A DNA stretch of 64,000 nt from Symbiodinium microadriaticum (GCA_001939145.1 LSRX01001540.1:58258-122257), one strand, 5' to 3'; shown: positions 24,640 to 37,479, counted from the stretch's first letter. Made by a program: numbers and translations. Notes: generated by a model from the letters alone, not told the origin.

Positions 24640-25365
24640 TTTTTAAAAGCCTTCCGAGGCTCTTGAGCGACTTTGGGGCTTAGGGCTGCTGAGGGGCTTG
24701 ATTGGGGGGGGGTCTTGTTCAGGGTTTCGGAGTGGCTGTTCGGCGTTTGCTGGAAGCCGGGATTTGAAGCTTCGAGGGCGGGAGGGTCTTGAGGTGTAGG
24801 GCTGGATTCCCAGAGAGCCCAAGGATAAGTTGCTCTGGTGCAGCTTGCAGCTGTCGCATGCTGACGCCTCCGTGGGAGGCAAATATGTACAACCAAGGAA
24901 GATGATTCGGGTTGGTTTCATGATTGCAGTCAGGGCAACCGACAAGAGATGCAGCATATAGTCCACAAGTCTCTTCGAGGACGCAGGCATTGGCGAATGG
25001 GGACCCTCTGTGCATTCCTGCTGTCTCGTTCCGAGGAAGAACACCAAGGCTGAACCGGAACCTTTTGCATCTTTCACATGTGTGGGAATCCTCGCCAGTC
25101 ACAGAGGACTGGCAGCAGTGCAGCTCCAGATGTTCCACTCGGGTCCACCACAAGATGTGCTACGGCTGCGGTTGGCAACTTCGACAGCTGTGTGGCAGTC
25201 ATAAGAAACCTGACCAACTTCCCGGGCACGTCGTCGCCATCTCATCCAGTGCAGGCAGATTTCGGGCCTTGCGTGCGTTCTCTCCGTCGCTCCAGCCGCT
25301 GCAGGAAGTCGTTCAGTTCAACTTCGTCAGTGAAAGCCCAGTGAAGACCTAGAAACGCTCTGTCT
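24640..25365 (-). other. Possible degenerate or unresolved exons
   Basis: Minus-strand segments look protein-like but do not join into a recognisable gene. One runs from a TAG|G acceptor-like site near 25360 through LHWAFTDEVELNDFLQRLE to a possible GC donor near 25285. Another, around 24900-25110, is Cys-rich with CERC, CGLY and CPDC words. They lie downstream of the DUF3431 gene on the same strand. They may be exons of another gene, a decayed copy, or chance. I do not assign a function. Confidence 0.2.
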
Positions 25366-25454
25366 CTGGTCATCTTGTGCCAAAGTTGACCTTTGGACCT
25401 GAGCGCTTCGTGCTATAGGGTTGACCAAGGCTTTGCTACGGTCCTGGAGCATGG

Positions 25455-27074
25455 TCAGTAGTTCCCGCTTGGTTTAGGACATCTCCCCTTGTCGCCATTG
25501 TGCGTCTGCAGGCAATGCTGGAGAATCAAGTTTTGGATCGGACAGCTGTTGCTGCCTCGGGTTGCTTGCGGCGCCTTGACATCATCCTCAAGCATCGCCT
25601 TCCAACTTCGCTCCATGTAGTGGTCCGCAACGGAGCGCAGGTCCCCACAGCGGCTCATTTCAGCCAGCAGGCTCTGGTACTTCGATTTCGGCCATCGGCG
25701 CAAGCGCTCCGCGCGGACCGCAAAAATGCCGTTGAAGAGAACCCCGGCACACGTTGGCCGGATCAGATCCTGCTCAACGAAGTTCTGGTACCACGTACCA
25801 AGAGGGCGCATGGAAGCATTGCAAAGCCGGATCATGCCCCATTTCTGCGAAACGTACGTCACAATGTCAAAGGCAGGGTTGAAAGGATTGAACTCTCCTT
25901 CAAACGTGTGGGCCATAGTGGAAAAATTGCCAAACAATCCACGAGTGGCTGGTCGTAGCTGTGTCATGAGATAGTTGAGCTTCCTGCAAAGAAGCTGATT
26001 GTTCTCGTTTCGCATGATACTGCCGACGCTGAAGACAGTGATATCCGCTAAGGAATCGTAGTTCTGGACTATGTGATGTAGATACACCGCATTCTCGCCA
26101 CCGAGGTTCGGCAGTGGGATGCATCGAGGATCGAGGCTTTCGCTGCCAGAGCAGTAGAGCTTCAGCTTCGCGTCCGGGGCCATGGACATCATCGGCTCCA
26201 GATAGCTCAGATTCTCGTTGAAGGCCGCGACCACGAGGTCTACGGTGTTCGAGGCCGGCGCAGGGCCAAAAGGCGTCTGCGCCGTTGCACAGAAGCCGGG
26301 GATGGAGGTTTTGCTCAGGGGCCTCTGGTCTGCCGGTGAGACGCAGCTCGGGGGCTTCACCAGCGTGTACCAAGGGCCCATGAACCATTTCGGGCCGGTG
26401 TTGGCGCAGGCCTGAAACCAGCCCTTGGAGATGTTGTGGATCTGATCCGAGGCCTTGTCGGGGAGCCAGTGGAGTCCCTTGCAGAAGGATGTGGAGCTGC
26501 AGAAGCTAAGCATGGCCTCTTTCGAGCCACCCTTCCAATTCTCGAAATTTTCAATGCAGCGATAGCCTTTTAGCAGCTCCGCATGGGACCAGTCACATTC
26601 CCAGACTTTCTGGTAGGTCGAGTAGCCGTCCTTGGGGCTCTGCAACTGACGGCAAGTGCCCGCTGTCGCATCAAAGCGGGAACAGGTGATGCCTTCCTTG
26701 AAGGAGATGAAGGTGCAAGAGGGGTCCGCAGAACAGGCTATCTTGCAGCTCTCCAAACTCCGAGACTCAGCTGCGCCCCAACCTGCGTAGTAGCCAGCAT
26801 CGCAAAATCCATCGCCATGGAAGGTGAAGTTGGCCATCGAGGTCCTTGCTGCCGCCGCCGCCAGAGTCGGCCTCGGCGGGTCCTCGGAGCCAGGCTTCGG
26901 ACTCGGCTCGGGCGCCTCGGCTTCTGCGACCCAGCTCTGCGAGGTGGCCTCTGCTTCGACGCTCGGAGTCCAAGGGAGCCAGCCGTTCTTGGGACCCGTG
27001 ATGCGGAGCAGGCAAGCAGCCACGGCCAGGGTCAGACAGACCAGCAGGCGGCGACCACAGAACTCGCGCGCCAT
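25455..27074 (-). CDS. Signal-anchored PAN-like / DUF3431 domain protein
   Basis: Single-exon 539-residue protein starting at an ATG (27074) and ending in TGA. Residues 9-24 form a hydrophobic signal anchor after a basic N-terminus, so it probably enters the secretory pathway as a type II membrane protein. Residues 36-75 are a Pro/Glu/Ala-rich stalk. Residues about 84-160 are Cys-rich and PAN/apple-like (DGFCDAGYY, CKIACSADPSC, CSRFDATAGTC); a second Cys-rich stretch spans about 161-244. Residues about 278-495 match the DUF3431 pattern: a VVAAFNENLSYLEP start, then LPNLGGENAVYLHHIVQNYD and LADITVF. DUF3431 proteins are glycosyltransferase-like in appearance but uncharacterised, so no reaction is assigned. 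Unlike the gene at 53.5-57.7 kb it has no introns. The domain calls are recognition by eye, strongest for DUF3431. Confidence 0.85.
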   Translation of the reverse strand: MAREFCGRRLLVCLTLAVAACLLRITGPKNGWLPWTPSVEAEATSQSWVAEAEAPEPSPKPGSEDPPRPTLAAAAARTSMANFTFHGDGFCDAGYYAGWGAAESRSLESCKIACSADPSCTFISFKEGITCSRFDATAGTCRQLQSPKDGYSTYQKVWECDWSHAELLKGYRCIENFENWKGGSKEAMLSFCSSTSFCKGLHWLPDKASDQIHNISKGWFQACANTGPKWFMGPWYTLVKPPSCVSPADQRPLSKTSIPGFCATAQTPFGPAPASNTVDLVVAAFNENLSYLEPMMSMAPDAKLKLYCSGSESLDPRCIPLPNLGGENAVYLHHIVQNYDSLADITVFSVGSIMRNENNQLLCRKLNYLMTQLRPATRGLFGNFSTMAHTFEGEFNPFNPAFDIVTYVSQKWGMIRLCNASMRPLGTWYQNFVEQDLIRPTCAGVLFNGIFAVRAERLRRWPKSKYQSLLAEMSRCGDLRSVADHYMERSWKAMLEDDVKAPQATRGSNSCPIQNLILQHCLQTHNGDKGRCPKPSGNY

Positions 27075-27428
27075 GGCAGGTCAGAGGCGCCGCGCAGCCA
27101 TTCTTAGACACGCGGACTTCAGCTGCTATGACTTCTCATTCTCATGCCTCCGCAACTCTCCAGAAGTCCAACTACAAGATGACGAACCCCGTCTTAGGGC
27201 ACCATGGGCCATGTCGCCAAGTCGAAGGACCTAAGAAGTCCAGATGGCCAAGCCATCCAAAGTGAACCCCTGCAGTTTCCAAACCATGACATGAGGCCAG
27301 GTTCTGAAGTCCGCAACTCTAACACCCTAAACCCCAGAAACCCTACAGTCTCGCCTTGTTCCGGACTTTGCTCATGTCCAACGCCGCCAGCTTCGCATCC
27401 GGCTCTGGCCTTCTTGGACGAATGTCGT

Positions 27429-27672
27429 GGCCGTAGTAATTAGTATGGAGTTCCTTTGGGGGTCTTAACAGGTTCTATACAGGTTACTACTATCAGGATT
27501 TTAAGATCGGGGCCTTACTAATTAGCATAGGGTTCCTTTAGAGGGCTCCAAAAGGGATATGATAAGGGTTTCTTTTTTTCCATCCTTTCTTAAAGGGTTC
27601 GTTCAGGGTTAGTATACGGGTTTTAATATAGGGGCCATACAATTTAGAATGGGGTTCCTCAGCGGGGCTCCT
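27429..27672. repeat. Three degenerate copies of a 35-50-bp GGCC..AATTAG..GGTTCC repeat
   Basis: GGCCGTAGTAATTAGTATGG (27429), GGCCTTACTAATTAGCATAG (27521) and GGCCATACAATTTAGAATGG (27633) are each followed by GGTTCC- or AGTTCC-type words and a GGGGGTC/GGGCTCC end. Spacing is irregular (92 and 112 bp). A further relic lies near 27710-27770. Words are shared with the foldback at 40067-40174. Confidence 0.65.
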
Positions 27673-29642
27673 TCTTTCCAAGGGATCTAGGGGTGTTACT
27701 GTACCAGGGGTTAGTATAGGGCCTTATCAACCCTTAGACTTATGGTATGATCACAATTAGGAACCCTGAGGAATAATGTCGGTAAGTGTTCCGACGATGC
27801 GGAGGTAGCTTTCTGAGGCTTTGGGGTTTCGGGGTTAGGGGCTCAAGCACTTTAAGGGGCTTTTCGAGGGTAAGGGCGGCTGTAGAGTTTGGGAGGTTCA
27901 GCTTTGGAGATCCACCGAACCCTTGAACACCTTCCAACATAAGACTCAATGGCCTGCAATTCTGTCTAAGGCTTGCAAAAGTGACGACAGCGGGATGGAG
28001 GACTGCCAATCCCGCTGGCATCGAGCTTATAACGCCCCAACCGCCTCCCAAAAGATTTCCATTGCACTTTAAGCCCCCGTGGTAAGCCTCAATCCTTAAA
28101 ACCCAAATCCTAAGCCACGAAAGGCCTGTAATCTTGAACCCCGCGACATCTTCAACGCCTGAACCGTGAAACCACAAATACCCGAGATCTTGAACCGGGA
28201 ACTCCACACCCTCCAAAAAACCCTCAACCCTGCCAGAATCCACCAAGATGCAGCCCGAACCAAAACCGAGAACAAGCCAAGAGCTTGAAGCTCGAAAGAC
28301 ACAATGCGAGGAGAATCAGCAGGACCAGGGATTTCGTTAATCAAAACATGGTAATGAAGGCCAAGCGCCCCTGGCTCAGCTCACTAAACAAAATGGTGAC
28401 TGGGCATCCGCGCACGGCACGCGGCGTCCTGCGCATCAACCGTGCCCCACAGGCTCGTCGCTGCTGCCGGGCACCCTGCGGTGCTTCGCTTCCAGTAACG
28501 GTCTTGCAGGTTTGAACAGGGACAGGCTGAACGTTGCGATCTGAAAGGTTTGAGGGCTCAAGCTTTTGCTTCTGAAACGATGCACTCTGAGCGATGTCAA
28601 CACTAATTGGCAAAGCGCAGGCAATGCGTGCAAGTGCCAACAGCATGCTTCGGGCATTAGCGAAAAACCTATTTCCGCCTAAGCACCTTCATGATGCGCA
28701 TGCACACAAGCAAACAATGAGTTCCAAGGGGGAGGACTCGGAAGCTACAAACAAGGATCATGGAGCTGTCGTAAGCTGTAGATGTCGACAGCAGGTAGTA
28801 AAGCCTTGATTTTACTCAACATGCCATGTTGAGTTCATGTTCGTTTCTTTAAGTTCTTTAGAATAATAGAGATGTATGACTATCTAGCTGTCTCACTGCC
28901 CAGAAAGTTGCCACACGCTCCTGCAGCAAGCGCTGCGGATCAACCTGAAAGTTCACAACTGGCTAACATACCGTTCGTTATGGTTAGAACAAGGTTTTGG
29001 GGCATACTTTGCTACTGACGATCCCTGAACAATAGGATTTCTAATTATTCAGGCCGCTATAGTGTCATTATTGAGCCCGGGATCCCACGTGTCTGCCTGC
29101 TCGGTGTGACGTCTCCTCCGCTGTGCGCCCGGCCGCGTTCCGGGAGCAGGTGCTGAAGCCCTGGCGGCTTTCAGGGTTTGGGGTTTAGGGCGTGGCGGGA
29201 GTTCTCCGCCCAACCTTCAATAATGGATGCATGAATAACATGAATAGCAGCACTCTGCACTTTCGTGCCCTGGTTTCTAGGTAAGGTGGTTTTGGTGACG
29301 GGCTCGGCCTCGTTGATTCATCTGCCATGCACCGTAAACATGAAAATGATCCTGCTCTCTCTGCTGTAAGGACCACTTTAAGGCCAGCAACCTAGGGTTC
29401 TCGGATCTGCCAAACCCGCCCCTTTCAAACCAACCTGTGTTGCCCCGGAGCCTCTACAATGCTTTAGGGCCTTGGGGTTTAGGGCCTAGGGTATCATAAT
29501 ACTGTGATATGAGCCCTCCTCCGGGCTACCTGAAGCTTTTTGGGCTTTGGGGCTTTTGGCAGAAGTTTACTGGCTCAGAACTTCGAGTCGCTCTGTGGAG
29601 CATAAGCTTACGAAGAACGTGTCGGGGATTATGGGAGTTGGG

Positions 29643-29745
29643 TCGTCCTCTTAATTAGGGCCCCGCTTGAGATCCCAAAGATAGTACGGCACCCTTGTAA
29701 CAAGGACCCTAAACGAGACCCTAGTGGCCCTAATTTCTTCAACTA
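29643..29745. mobile_element. MITE-like element with short terminal inverted repeats (copy 3)
   Basis: The left end TCGTCCTCTTAATTAG (29643-29658) faces CTAATTTCTTCAACTA (29730-29745). The interior AGTACGGCACCCTTGTAA then CAAGGACCCTAAAC closely matches the interior of 1972-2070, which supports common descent. Confidence 0.5.
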
Positions 29746-31520
29746 CATTTTGGTGTTTGGGGGATCACCGAAGCTCGATGCCCGGATCTCCTCGGGCTTC
29801 CAAAGCCTGCCTCGAACCTGCAACCCCCATGCTTCCAACTTTGAACCCCAAGCCCTGCCCAAACCAAACTCTCAATTCCGAGCCCCGAGCCCAAACCCTG
29901 AACCCTAAGCCCTACACCCCAAGACTCTGTTACACTCTGGGGGTTTTGGGTTCATCTGAGGGTCTCAAGCACGCCGTAGCAGCGAGTTCAGTGAGCCACG
30001 CAGATCCCCTGCAGCTTCCACACTGGTCGTGAGGATGGGCGAAGCCTCACCGGGCAGCTACTACACAGGTTCAGGTTGAGTATCGTAGGGGGCCTTAGTA
30101 CGGGAATGATATTGGTACTTATTCAGGCTTGTATGGTACCTCGGCCGAGGGCGTAACATGCTGCAACTTCTCGGATTTAGCTGTGAGAGTTTCCGTTCCT
30201 AGAGTTCTGCTTTTTGGCTTTAGCTTTGTTTGGGTCTTGTGGGCTCCACAGGAACCCAAGTATTTCCATCGCTATGGGTTCAGGGTTTAGGAAACCCTAG
30301 ACCCTAAACATGCCTGCACCGGTTTCACGTCGCCTCGGGGCTTCAGAGGGAGCCTCAAAGGGCTTCAGTGCTGTGAACCCTAAACCGACAAGCGGTCTAG
30401 GCCTTAATCGTAGATCCTAAGCTATCTGATCTCTACAAGCGTAGGCGTCAAACCGGCAGCACCCGAAGCCTTCTGCTGTATGCCCTACGGCCTTATTCTG
30501 CGAGCTTGAGGCCTCAAGCCGATCGTGGCAAGGCCTTCCTAGTGGGGGCTTGGAGCTGAGGGTTCCCCTAAACCCTCCGCTGCGAGCAACTACAGAGCAC
30601 ATGGAGTTGTATCAGGCCTCCTTTATGGGGTTCTTATGGTAAGGATCCATGACTAATCCAGAGTTCCATACACTTCGCTGGAAGATTGCTGCTAGCGCAG
30701 GAGAGAAGCACGTTGAAGACGATCTAGAACGAGTAAGCAGAGGCCTTGATGATCAGAAAGGGATGTTGAGGTATGATGAGAAACCACTAGTGCCAATATT
30801 CTTCAAGCTTCTATATTGCATCACTACCACCACGACGCCGACGACAACGACAGCCACTCCCAGCACTACAGGCCACAACCTCGACCGTCTCGGCAGGCGG
30901 ATGGTTCAGGGAGATCGCAGGAACTGCTTGAGAGACCTTCGGATGGCGGTCATCGCTTTGCATCGTAGTAAGCTTGAGGAGGAACACTACGAACACGCAG
31001 AACAACTTTAGGGCCACAACAGCCATAAATACTGCTGCCTAAAGTCCTAAAATTCCTCCAAACACTTTGACAACACTACGGCTGAAACATTCGGAGTAAT
31101 CGCTGTCCGCATATGTCACTCGCGATAAGCGCAGCTGGAGGCTCCGGCTGTGGCGTGGGGGGGCATGTTCTAGAGGAGAATCACGGACCGAAGTCCATTC
31201 AGCCCATGCTTTGGTCGTGCTCCAACCCTAAACCCCGAACTCTAAACCCTAAACCCTGAACTTTAAACCCCAAAACCCTAAACCGTCTTGTTTTCCGTGG
31301 GGTGGACATCGTGCTCCCACCACAGTCCCGTGCTCGCTTTGTCCCGGGGAGTCGCTGGGAGCTTCGAAAACTCGTGGCCACGCCCACGTTACTCTGCTGT
31401 TTGGGCTACTGCAGGTAGTCTCAACATCCCGTCTCACTCTGAAGCTACTTAGGCCACTTTAATATCTAAACATGGATACATATACGTGTGTGTATATATA
31501 TACAGTATATACATCTTTCT

Positions 31521-31649
31521 TATTTATTTATGTATTTACTTATTTATTTATCCATATCTCTCTCTCTCTCTCTCTATCTACCCATCCATCCATCCATCCA
31601 TCCATCTCTTCTTCTGTTGGGCTTGCTCTCTCTCTCTCTCTCTCTCTCA
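31521..31649. repeat. (TTAT)n, (CT)n, (CATC)n, (CT)n microsatellites
   Basis: TATTTATTTATG, CTCTCTCTCT, CATCCATCCATC and again CTCTCTCT follow in order. Confidence 0.85.
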
Positions 31650-34600
31650 ATCTAGACCCCTTTGAAGAGACAACCCAAAACAGCAGGCCTCACATGGTCG
31701 AGAGCCCACTGCGGCCGCAAGGAGGACGCAGCGGGGCTTTGGCGTGGCCCGTGCCCTGGAACCCAGGAATCCTAGAGATGTCTCCCTGGACGTGGGGTTA
31801 AGACATCCGTTATTTAAATGGGTTTCAGGTTCAGGATTTGAGGGTTTGTGTTGGCGGGGTTGGAGTTTGGGATTTACGGCAGAGGGTTCAGGGGCAAGGA
31901 ACCCTATCCCTATCCTCGCCCTAGGCACATCTTCACTGAAGCAAGGAACTCTTGCCATCAGTTTGGGGCCGAGGGGCGACGACCCACAAACCACGCAAGG
32001 ACTACAAAAGAGTCTACCACTCTCATCATAGCTTCCAGCACTTGAACCCAGAAGCACAGACCCTTCTCCTATCCGACAGCCCGAACTCGCCCCCAACCAA
32101 AGCCCCTCACGACAAAACACCTTCTGAGTTGTATCTGGTAGCCGTGACTTTGAGAAGCCCCCGTGTTGGTTCTGGCACTTGGGAAAGGAGTTTGGCAGGT
32201 GCGCTGCGCCCTTGGCCACACATCCTAAACTCCTCAGTCCCCATCCAGAGGCTCCACCCTGGGCATTACGCCCGGGCACTACGCTTCACACCTTCCTTGG
32301 AGAGTCAGGAGGCTGGTCTAAAGGTTTCGGGACTCTGGGTGTAAATGAGCTTAGGGCTTAGGGCCACAGTCTTCTTGCAGGCAGTGCCTACATCCGGCGG
32401 TGCTATGTCTGGCCACAGGACAGCTATGGCAAGACCCCACCGCCTGCTGCCAGCTGCACGATTTGCCTCGGGAGGGAGGACCACGACAACAGCTCGCCCA
32501 GGGTTCGGCAACAGTCACGGCGATGTGTACAACAGAAGGAACAAACCCTACGACACTCTAGCTACATCTGTAAACAATTGCCCGGTGCACCACTATGGAG
32601 GTTTCGAAAATCACGTGTTTAGCACAGGCCTGGAACACCTCAGGGACCGAAATAGTCTTAAGCTGCTTTTACTTGTGGTGCTGCGACCCTTCGCACCCAC
32701 TTCCAGAAGCTGCAACAGAATCAGCTGATGTACAGGACATACCCCAACCTTGCGTGCGCTCCTCTCAGGCATACGCAAGAGCGGAGCGGGCCACAGTGGC
32801 GCAGGCCAGCAATGTGAGCGCCAGCACCGGCGCTTCCTATGTAGAGATTACTTCGGTTGGAGATCACTGGGCACGAGGCGGAACAGTAACATGATCCATC
32901 AAAGATAAGATACTGAGGATGGTGTGACAACACGAACGAACCTTCAGAAAGAACTACTGCTAGTCTGTCGTGGATAGGAGGGAATGTACCGTGCTTGCCT
33001 CGGGAGGAGTGTGGGCCATCCGGCCTCTCGACCTATCTCCCATTTCGTTGGACTCCAGTTCGTGCCACATGTTGCTTTTTGAGGCACATCTCCGGGATGA
33101 ACCCAGGTTGGAAACTTATCATCGACTCAGTCTGGGCATCCGATATGATCATGCAATGACTGCAGAACCCTCACCAGCCGAAGGTAGAAGCCCACCATTC
33201 CTGGCCCTAAGCGCTATTACTATAACCTTAAACCCTAGGCCCTAAACCCTATACGCCTAAACCCTCCCACCCTGCACCCGGGTGCTGGACCGTGGAGGTC
33301 GTCTGAAGCGGAGATGCCACCTCACCGGAATTCTCGGAGCATTCTCTGCTTCTTTGAGCTTTAGGATAGGGAAGCAGGGTAGAAGGCTCGGAGCATGGCG
33401 GGTGGAATTTTGAGGCCTGTAAAATAGCATACAAGCCATGCCTGCAGAACACCAACCCCACATCACCCCAGACCCCAAAACAACTCTCCTAAACCCATAA
33501 ACCCTAAACCCCCCTAAACCCCTGAACCCAAACCCCTCGTAAACCCCTTATAACCCCTTATAAACCCCTTATAATGGTCGAGTTTGGGTGCCTGAGCTCC
33601 ATGTTCGTAGCGGTGACTCAGAGTCGAAGACCTGACGTCCTGAAGCAGGCAGTCGCTCTCGGGTCTGGCAAAAAAGCACAAACCCCAGAGTTTAGGGTTT
33701 AGGGTTTAGGGTTTCCCTAAACCCTGATTCTGTAAACTCGGGTAACTTAGGCTCTAAGGTTTAGAGGTATAGTTGAGATCATACTAAATCAGTCTCTGGG
33801 CACAGCGCATGAGCAACATACAGCGTCGGAGACTCGGATAAGCGCACCAGAAGCGAGAATGGCAGAATGTAAGAGTCTGAGACATGGCAGCAAAGACAAA
33901 ATGACTCTCTCTCGCTTCAATAGAAAGGGAACACGTAACACCTGGCGTCCTCAACTGCATGATTCCGGTGTGACTCCTCACAGCAGTTGTCCCGAGATTA
34001 GCCCCAAGCAGAAGCAGTCCACCCAAGCTCAACAACAAGCACCCAAGAAAACCACAGCCAAAAACAAAAAATCCAGGGCTCGAACATAACTTGCAACAGC
34101 TGCTCCCAAAGAGTCTCAATGCACTGAGACAGGAACGTGTCCCGTGGATGGGGCCTCCGCGTGACACTGCAGGAAACGAAACTTGCATCGGACTCTGCAT
34201 CAAGCTAGCCGTAGACGCATAAGTGCCGAAACCTACAAAGTTTAGAACTCACGACATCTGAACAAGGTAGGCCCTGTTCGACGGCAAAGCAGCCTTTCCG
34301 TTATGCATAACATGACTAGGTTGATCCTCTTTGAGATGGTTTCCATCAGCTGTCCGCATTTCTTTCGGCTCTCGATGTCCACAGTTACGGGTTCAGAGGC
34401 CCTGCCGCATGCCTAGGCTTCCCAAAGCTCCCCATCATGACCTGCATGATTAGATCAAGTTAGCGACGGTTGGGCTTCGGGACGGAAACCCCTAGAATAA
34501 GAGCCTACACTCCACAAGAAACATTCTGAACCTAAAACCTGAGTACACAGGACCCACAAACCTGCCTTGGAGGCTGTGATGAACGATGGCTGCCATGCTT

Positions 34601-34904
34601 GCAGGGCCTGAACCAAAGCCGGAAGCAAGCAGGGAACCGGCCCTGAAGGCCCAGGATCAATGGGTTTAGGGCTTAAGGTGAAGGTTTAGGGTTAAGGGTT
34701 TAGGGTTTTGGAGTTAGGCTTAGAGACTGGGGTTTAAGTTTTTTGGGCTTAGGGCTACAGGCTTAGGTTTTGGGGTTCTGGCCCGAATGTGTAAGCTGTT
34801 GGCGGCTTCAGGATCGACGAACTCCAAGCCTTCTGTTGCTGTGATTACCAAATATACAGGTAGACAGATAAACTCATCAGAGCTTGAGAGATGGGTAGGT
34901 AGAT

Positions 34905-35660
34905 GGTTCCTGCCTACCTACCTACTTACTACCTACCGACCTACCTACGTACCTACCTACCCACCTACTGACCTGCCTTCCTTCGAATTCCTTCCTTCCT
35001 GGCAACGACTATGCGCGAAGCAGGCAAGAAGGTAAGGGGTAGGTAGGTAGGTAGGTAGGTAGGTAGGTAGGTAGGTAAGTAGGTAGGTAGGTAGGTAGGT
35101 AGGTAGGTAAGTAGGTAGGTAGGTNNNNNNNNNNNNNNNNNNNNNNNNNNNNNNNNNNNNNNNNNNNNNNNNNNNNNNNNNNNNNNNNNNNNNNNNNNNN
35201 NNNNNNNNNNNNNNNNNNNNNNNNNNNNNNNNNNNNNNNNNNNNNNNNNNNNNNNNNNNNNNNNNNNNNNNNNNNNNNNNNNNNNNNNNNNNNNNNNNNN
35301 NNNNNNNNNNNNNNNNNNNNNCGGGTCGGTAGGTAGGTAGGTAGGTAGGTAGGTAGGGGTAGGTAGGTCGGTCGGTCGGTCGGTCGGTCGGTAGGTAGGT
35401 AGGTAGGTAGGTCGGTAGGTAGGTAGGTAGGTAGGTAGGTAGGTAGGTAGGTAGGTAGGCAGGCAGGCAGGTAGGTCAGGTAGGTAGGTAGGTGGGCAGG
35501 TAGGTAGGTAGGTAGGTAGGTAGGCAGGCAGGTAGGTGGGTAGGTAGGCAGGCAGGAAGGCAGGCAGGCAGGTAGGTAGGTGGGTAAGCAGGCAGGGAGG
35601 TGCAGATAGGTCGGTAGGCAGGCAGGCAGGTAGGCAGGTAGGTGGTAGGTAGGTAAGTAG
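34905..35660. repeat. (GGTA)n / (GGCA)n long tetranucleotide array
   Basis: It opens with CCTACCTACC on + (about 34911-34965), then after a short spacer runs as GGTAGGTAGG with GGTC, GGCA and GGTG variants to about 35660. An assembly gap lies inside. The minus-strand open frames (Leu-Pro-Thr-Tyr repeats) are products of the repeat. Confidence 0.9.
35125..35321. other. Assembly gap (197 N)
   Basis: A run of N inside the (GGTA)n array. The true array length is unknown. Isolated single N also occur at 2091, 13626 and 39415. Confidence 0.99.
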
Positions 35661-35935
35661 ATATAGACGGATGGATAGATAGATGGAGAAGTGCACGAGA
35701 CGGGCAGAAATACTAAAAACACACATTCAGCCAGGCAGCCAGACAAACAGACAGACATCGTGGGTGACATTAGGTGGCCACATGAGCAGAGACACATGGA
35801 CATGCAGACAAACAGGCGGACAGGCACATGGACACATGCTTACATATGTATCGTGCGTGCATTTTCGTATGTACAAAGATATACATATACAGAATACATA
35901 TTGTGTGCCAATCATTGAGTGTGTACTTTTGTGTT

Positions 35936-36016
35936 TGCATATATATATATATATATACATACATACATACATACATACATACATACATACATACATACAT
36001 ACATACATACATACAT
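35936..36016. repeat. (TA)n-(CATA)n microsatellite
   Basis: A TA run is followed by about fifteen uninterrupted CATA units. Confidence 0.9.
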
Positions 36017-37035
36017 GTGTCGTGTGCTGATTTGCGCATACACTCACGTATCACATCACATGCTGCAGGGTTTTGCAGGTTCAGCGTGCTGCGTACAGAA
36101 TCTCCTGGATGGACGAATCTGTGCTCCGAGCCAGACAGCTGAGCAGAACAGCTCCTGCCAGCACCTGAAAGCTTGGGATTTAGGGTTTTGTTTCGAGTCT
36201 AAAGCTTTTGATTGAAGTCTAACGAATGTAGGGTTAGGGACTAGGGATTTGGATTTGGGCTTCATCCACTGCTCCAAGGACCAAGGACCTAGGACAGTAC
36301 GCAGATCTGTATCATCAGCATGGCTATGCTGGCAGGGCGCGCACAACTGAAAACGTGTTCTGCAACTTCCAGTGCCCCTCTGATACTCAACTAATGAAGG
36401 GTTAGCATTCCGGTCAGAGTCCAACAAAAAGCAGCAAAGCCCGAGCTACAGGAACTGGCGAATTCCCAGACCTTCCTAGACCCTCTTGGGAGAGAGATGG
36501 AGAGAGATGCTGAGGACGGCTAAGCCCTTCAAATCTTCACCAAGAAAGTAACAACAAGTGAAATCCCCTAAGCCCTAAACCCCAAACCAGGCACCCTTAA
36601 ACCCTGAACGCTGAACCCTAAACCCTAGATCCAGAGCATCCGACCTCAGCTCGAGTCGCAGAGCTTGGCTAGATTTTACGGAACCTTCACACGAAGGACT
36701 TTTGGGGTTTAGGGCTTTAGGGCTTCGGATTTTGGGGCTCAGGGTTTGGAAGCTTGGGGGTATAGGTGTTCCACAAGCAGCCTGAAGATAGCCTTTGGGG
36801 GATCGGCGCGGTGGCCCCTACGGACCCTTTACTACTACACGACCCCAGCGTTGAGGCCGCAACATGTTCGCGATGCCGTAGTGGGCGTGGCATGCCAATG
36901 GCCTCGACCGCAAAAGGCGAGTCTCCGAATGAAAAGAAACGTCTTGAATCAACGTCTTGAGGCACGAAAACCAGTCTACATCCTGAGCCAATCCTGTTCC
37001 AGAGAGACTGTCAAAAAGGAGTGTTAATGTTGATT

Positions 37036-37233
37036 GTAAGGGTGGTGGTGGCGGTGGTGGTGGTGGTGGTGGTGGTGGTGGCAGTGGTGGTGGCAGTGGT
37101 GGTGGCAGTGGTGGTGGCAGTGGTGGTGGCGGTGGTGGGGGTGGCTGGTGCTGGTGCTGGCGTTTGGGCGGCTGTGGCGGCAGTGGTGTGGTGGCGGCAG
37201 TGGTGTGGTGGCGATTACGGCACGATGATGATG

Positions 37234-37264
<31 letters not shown>
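37036..37264. repeat. (GGTGGTGGCAGT)n and (GATGAT)n arrays
   Basis: GGT-type trinucleotides with a 12-bp GTGGTGGCAGTG supra-unit to about 37200, then (GAT)n at about 37225-37264. Confidence 0.9.
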
Positions 37265-37265
<1 letters not shown>

Positions 37266-37478
37266 AACCATGATCAAAACTGATCATACCACGCAGTGGC
37301 GATGGCTGCCTTGATCGTAGTAGTGGATGTGGCTATGATACCGACGATGTCGACGACGATGAAGGACGAAGCTGCTAATTGTGAGAAGAAGACATTGGTC
37401 GCCATCATCATCTTCGTCATCATCAGCGTCATCACCTCACAAACATATCCCGGGTGTCATCATCATTGTCATCAGCAG

Positions 37479-37479
<1 letters not shown>

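Larger units (their letters stand above)
27075..34880. other. Gene-poor stretch
   Basis: No gene could be supported. Contents seen: degenerate GGTTCCTTT..GGGGCTCC repeats (27429-27672), a MITE-like element (29643-29745), CT/CATC microsatellites (31521-31649), telomere-like bits near 29170, 31225-31285, 33480-33575, 33690-33730 and 34665-34760, and otherwise unremarkable sequence. Confidence 0.4.

Noticed and set aside
26583..27234. Long + frames opposite the DUF3431 gene
   Set aside because: GC-rich antisense shadows; the minus frame carries the recognisable domains.
34965..35827. Minus-strand frames of 253 and 272 codons rich in Leu-Pro-Thr-Tyr
   Set aside because: Produced by the (GGTA)n repeat and translated through an N gap.
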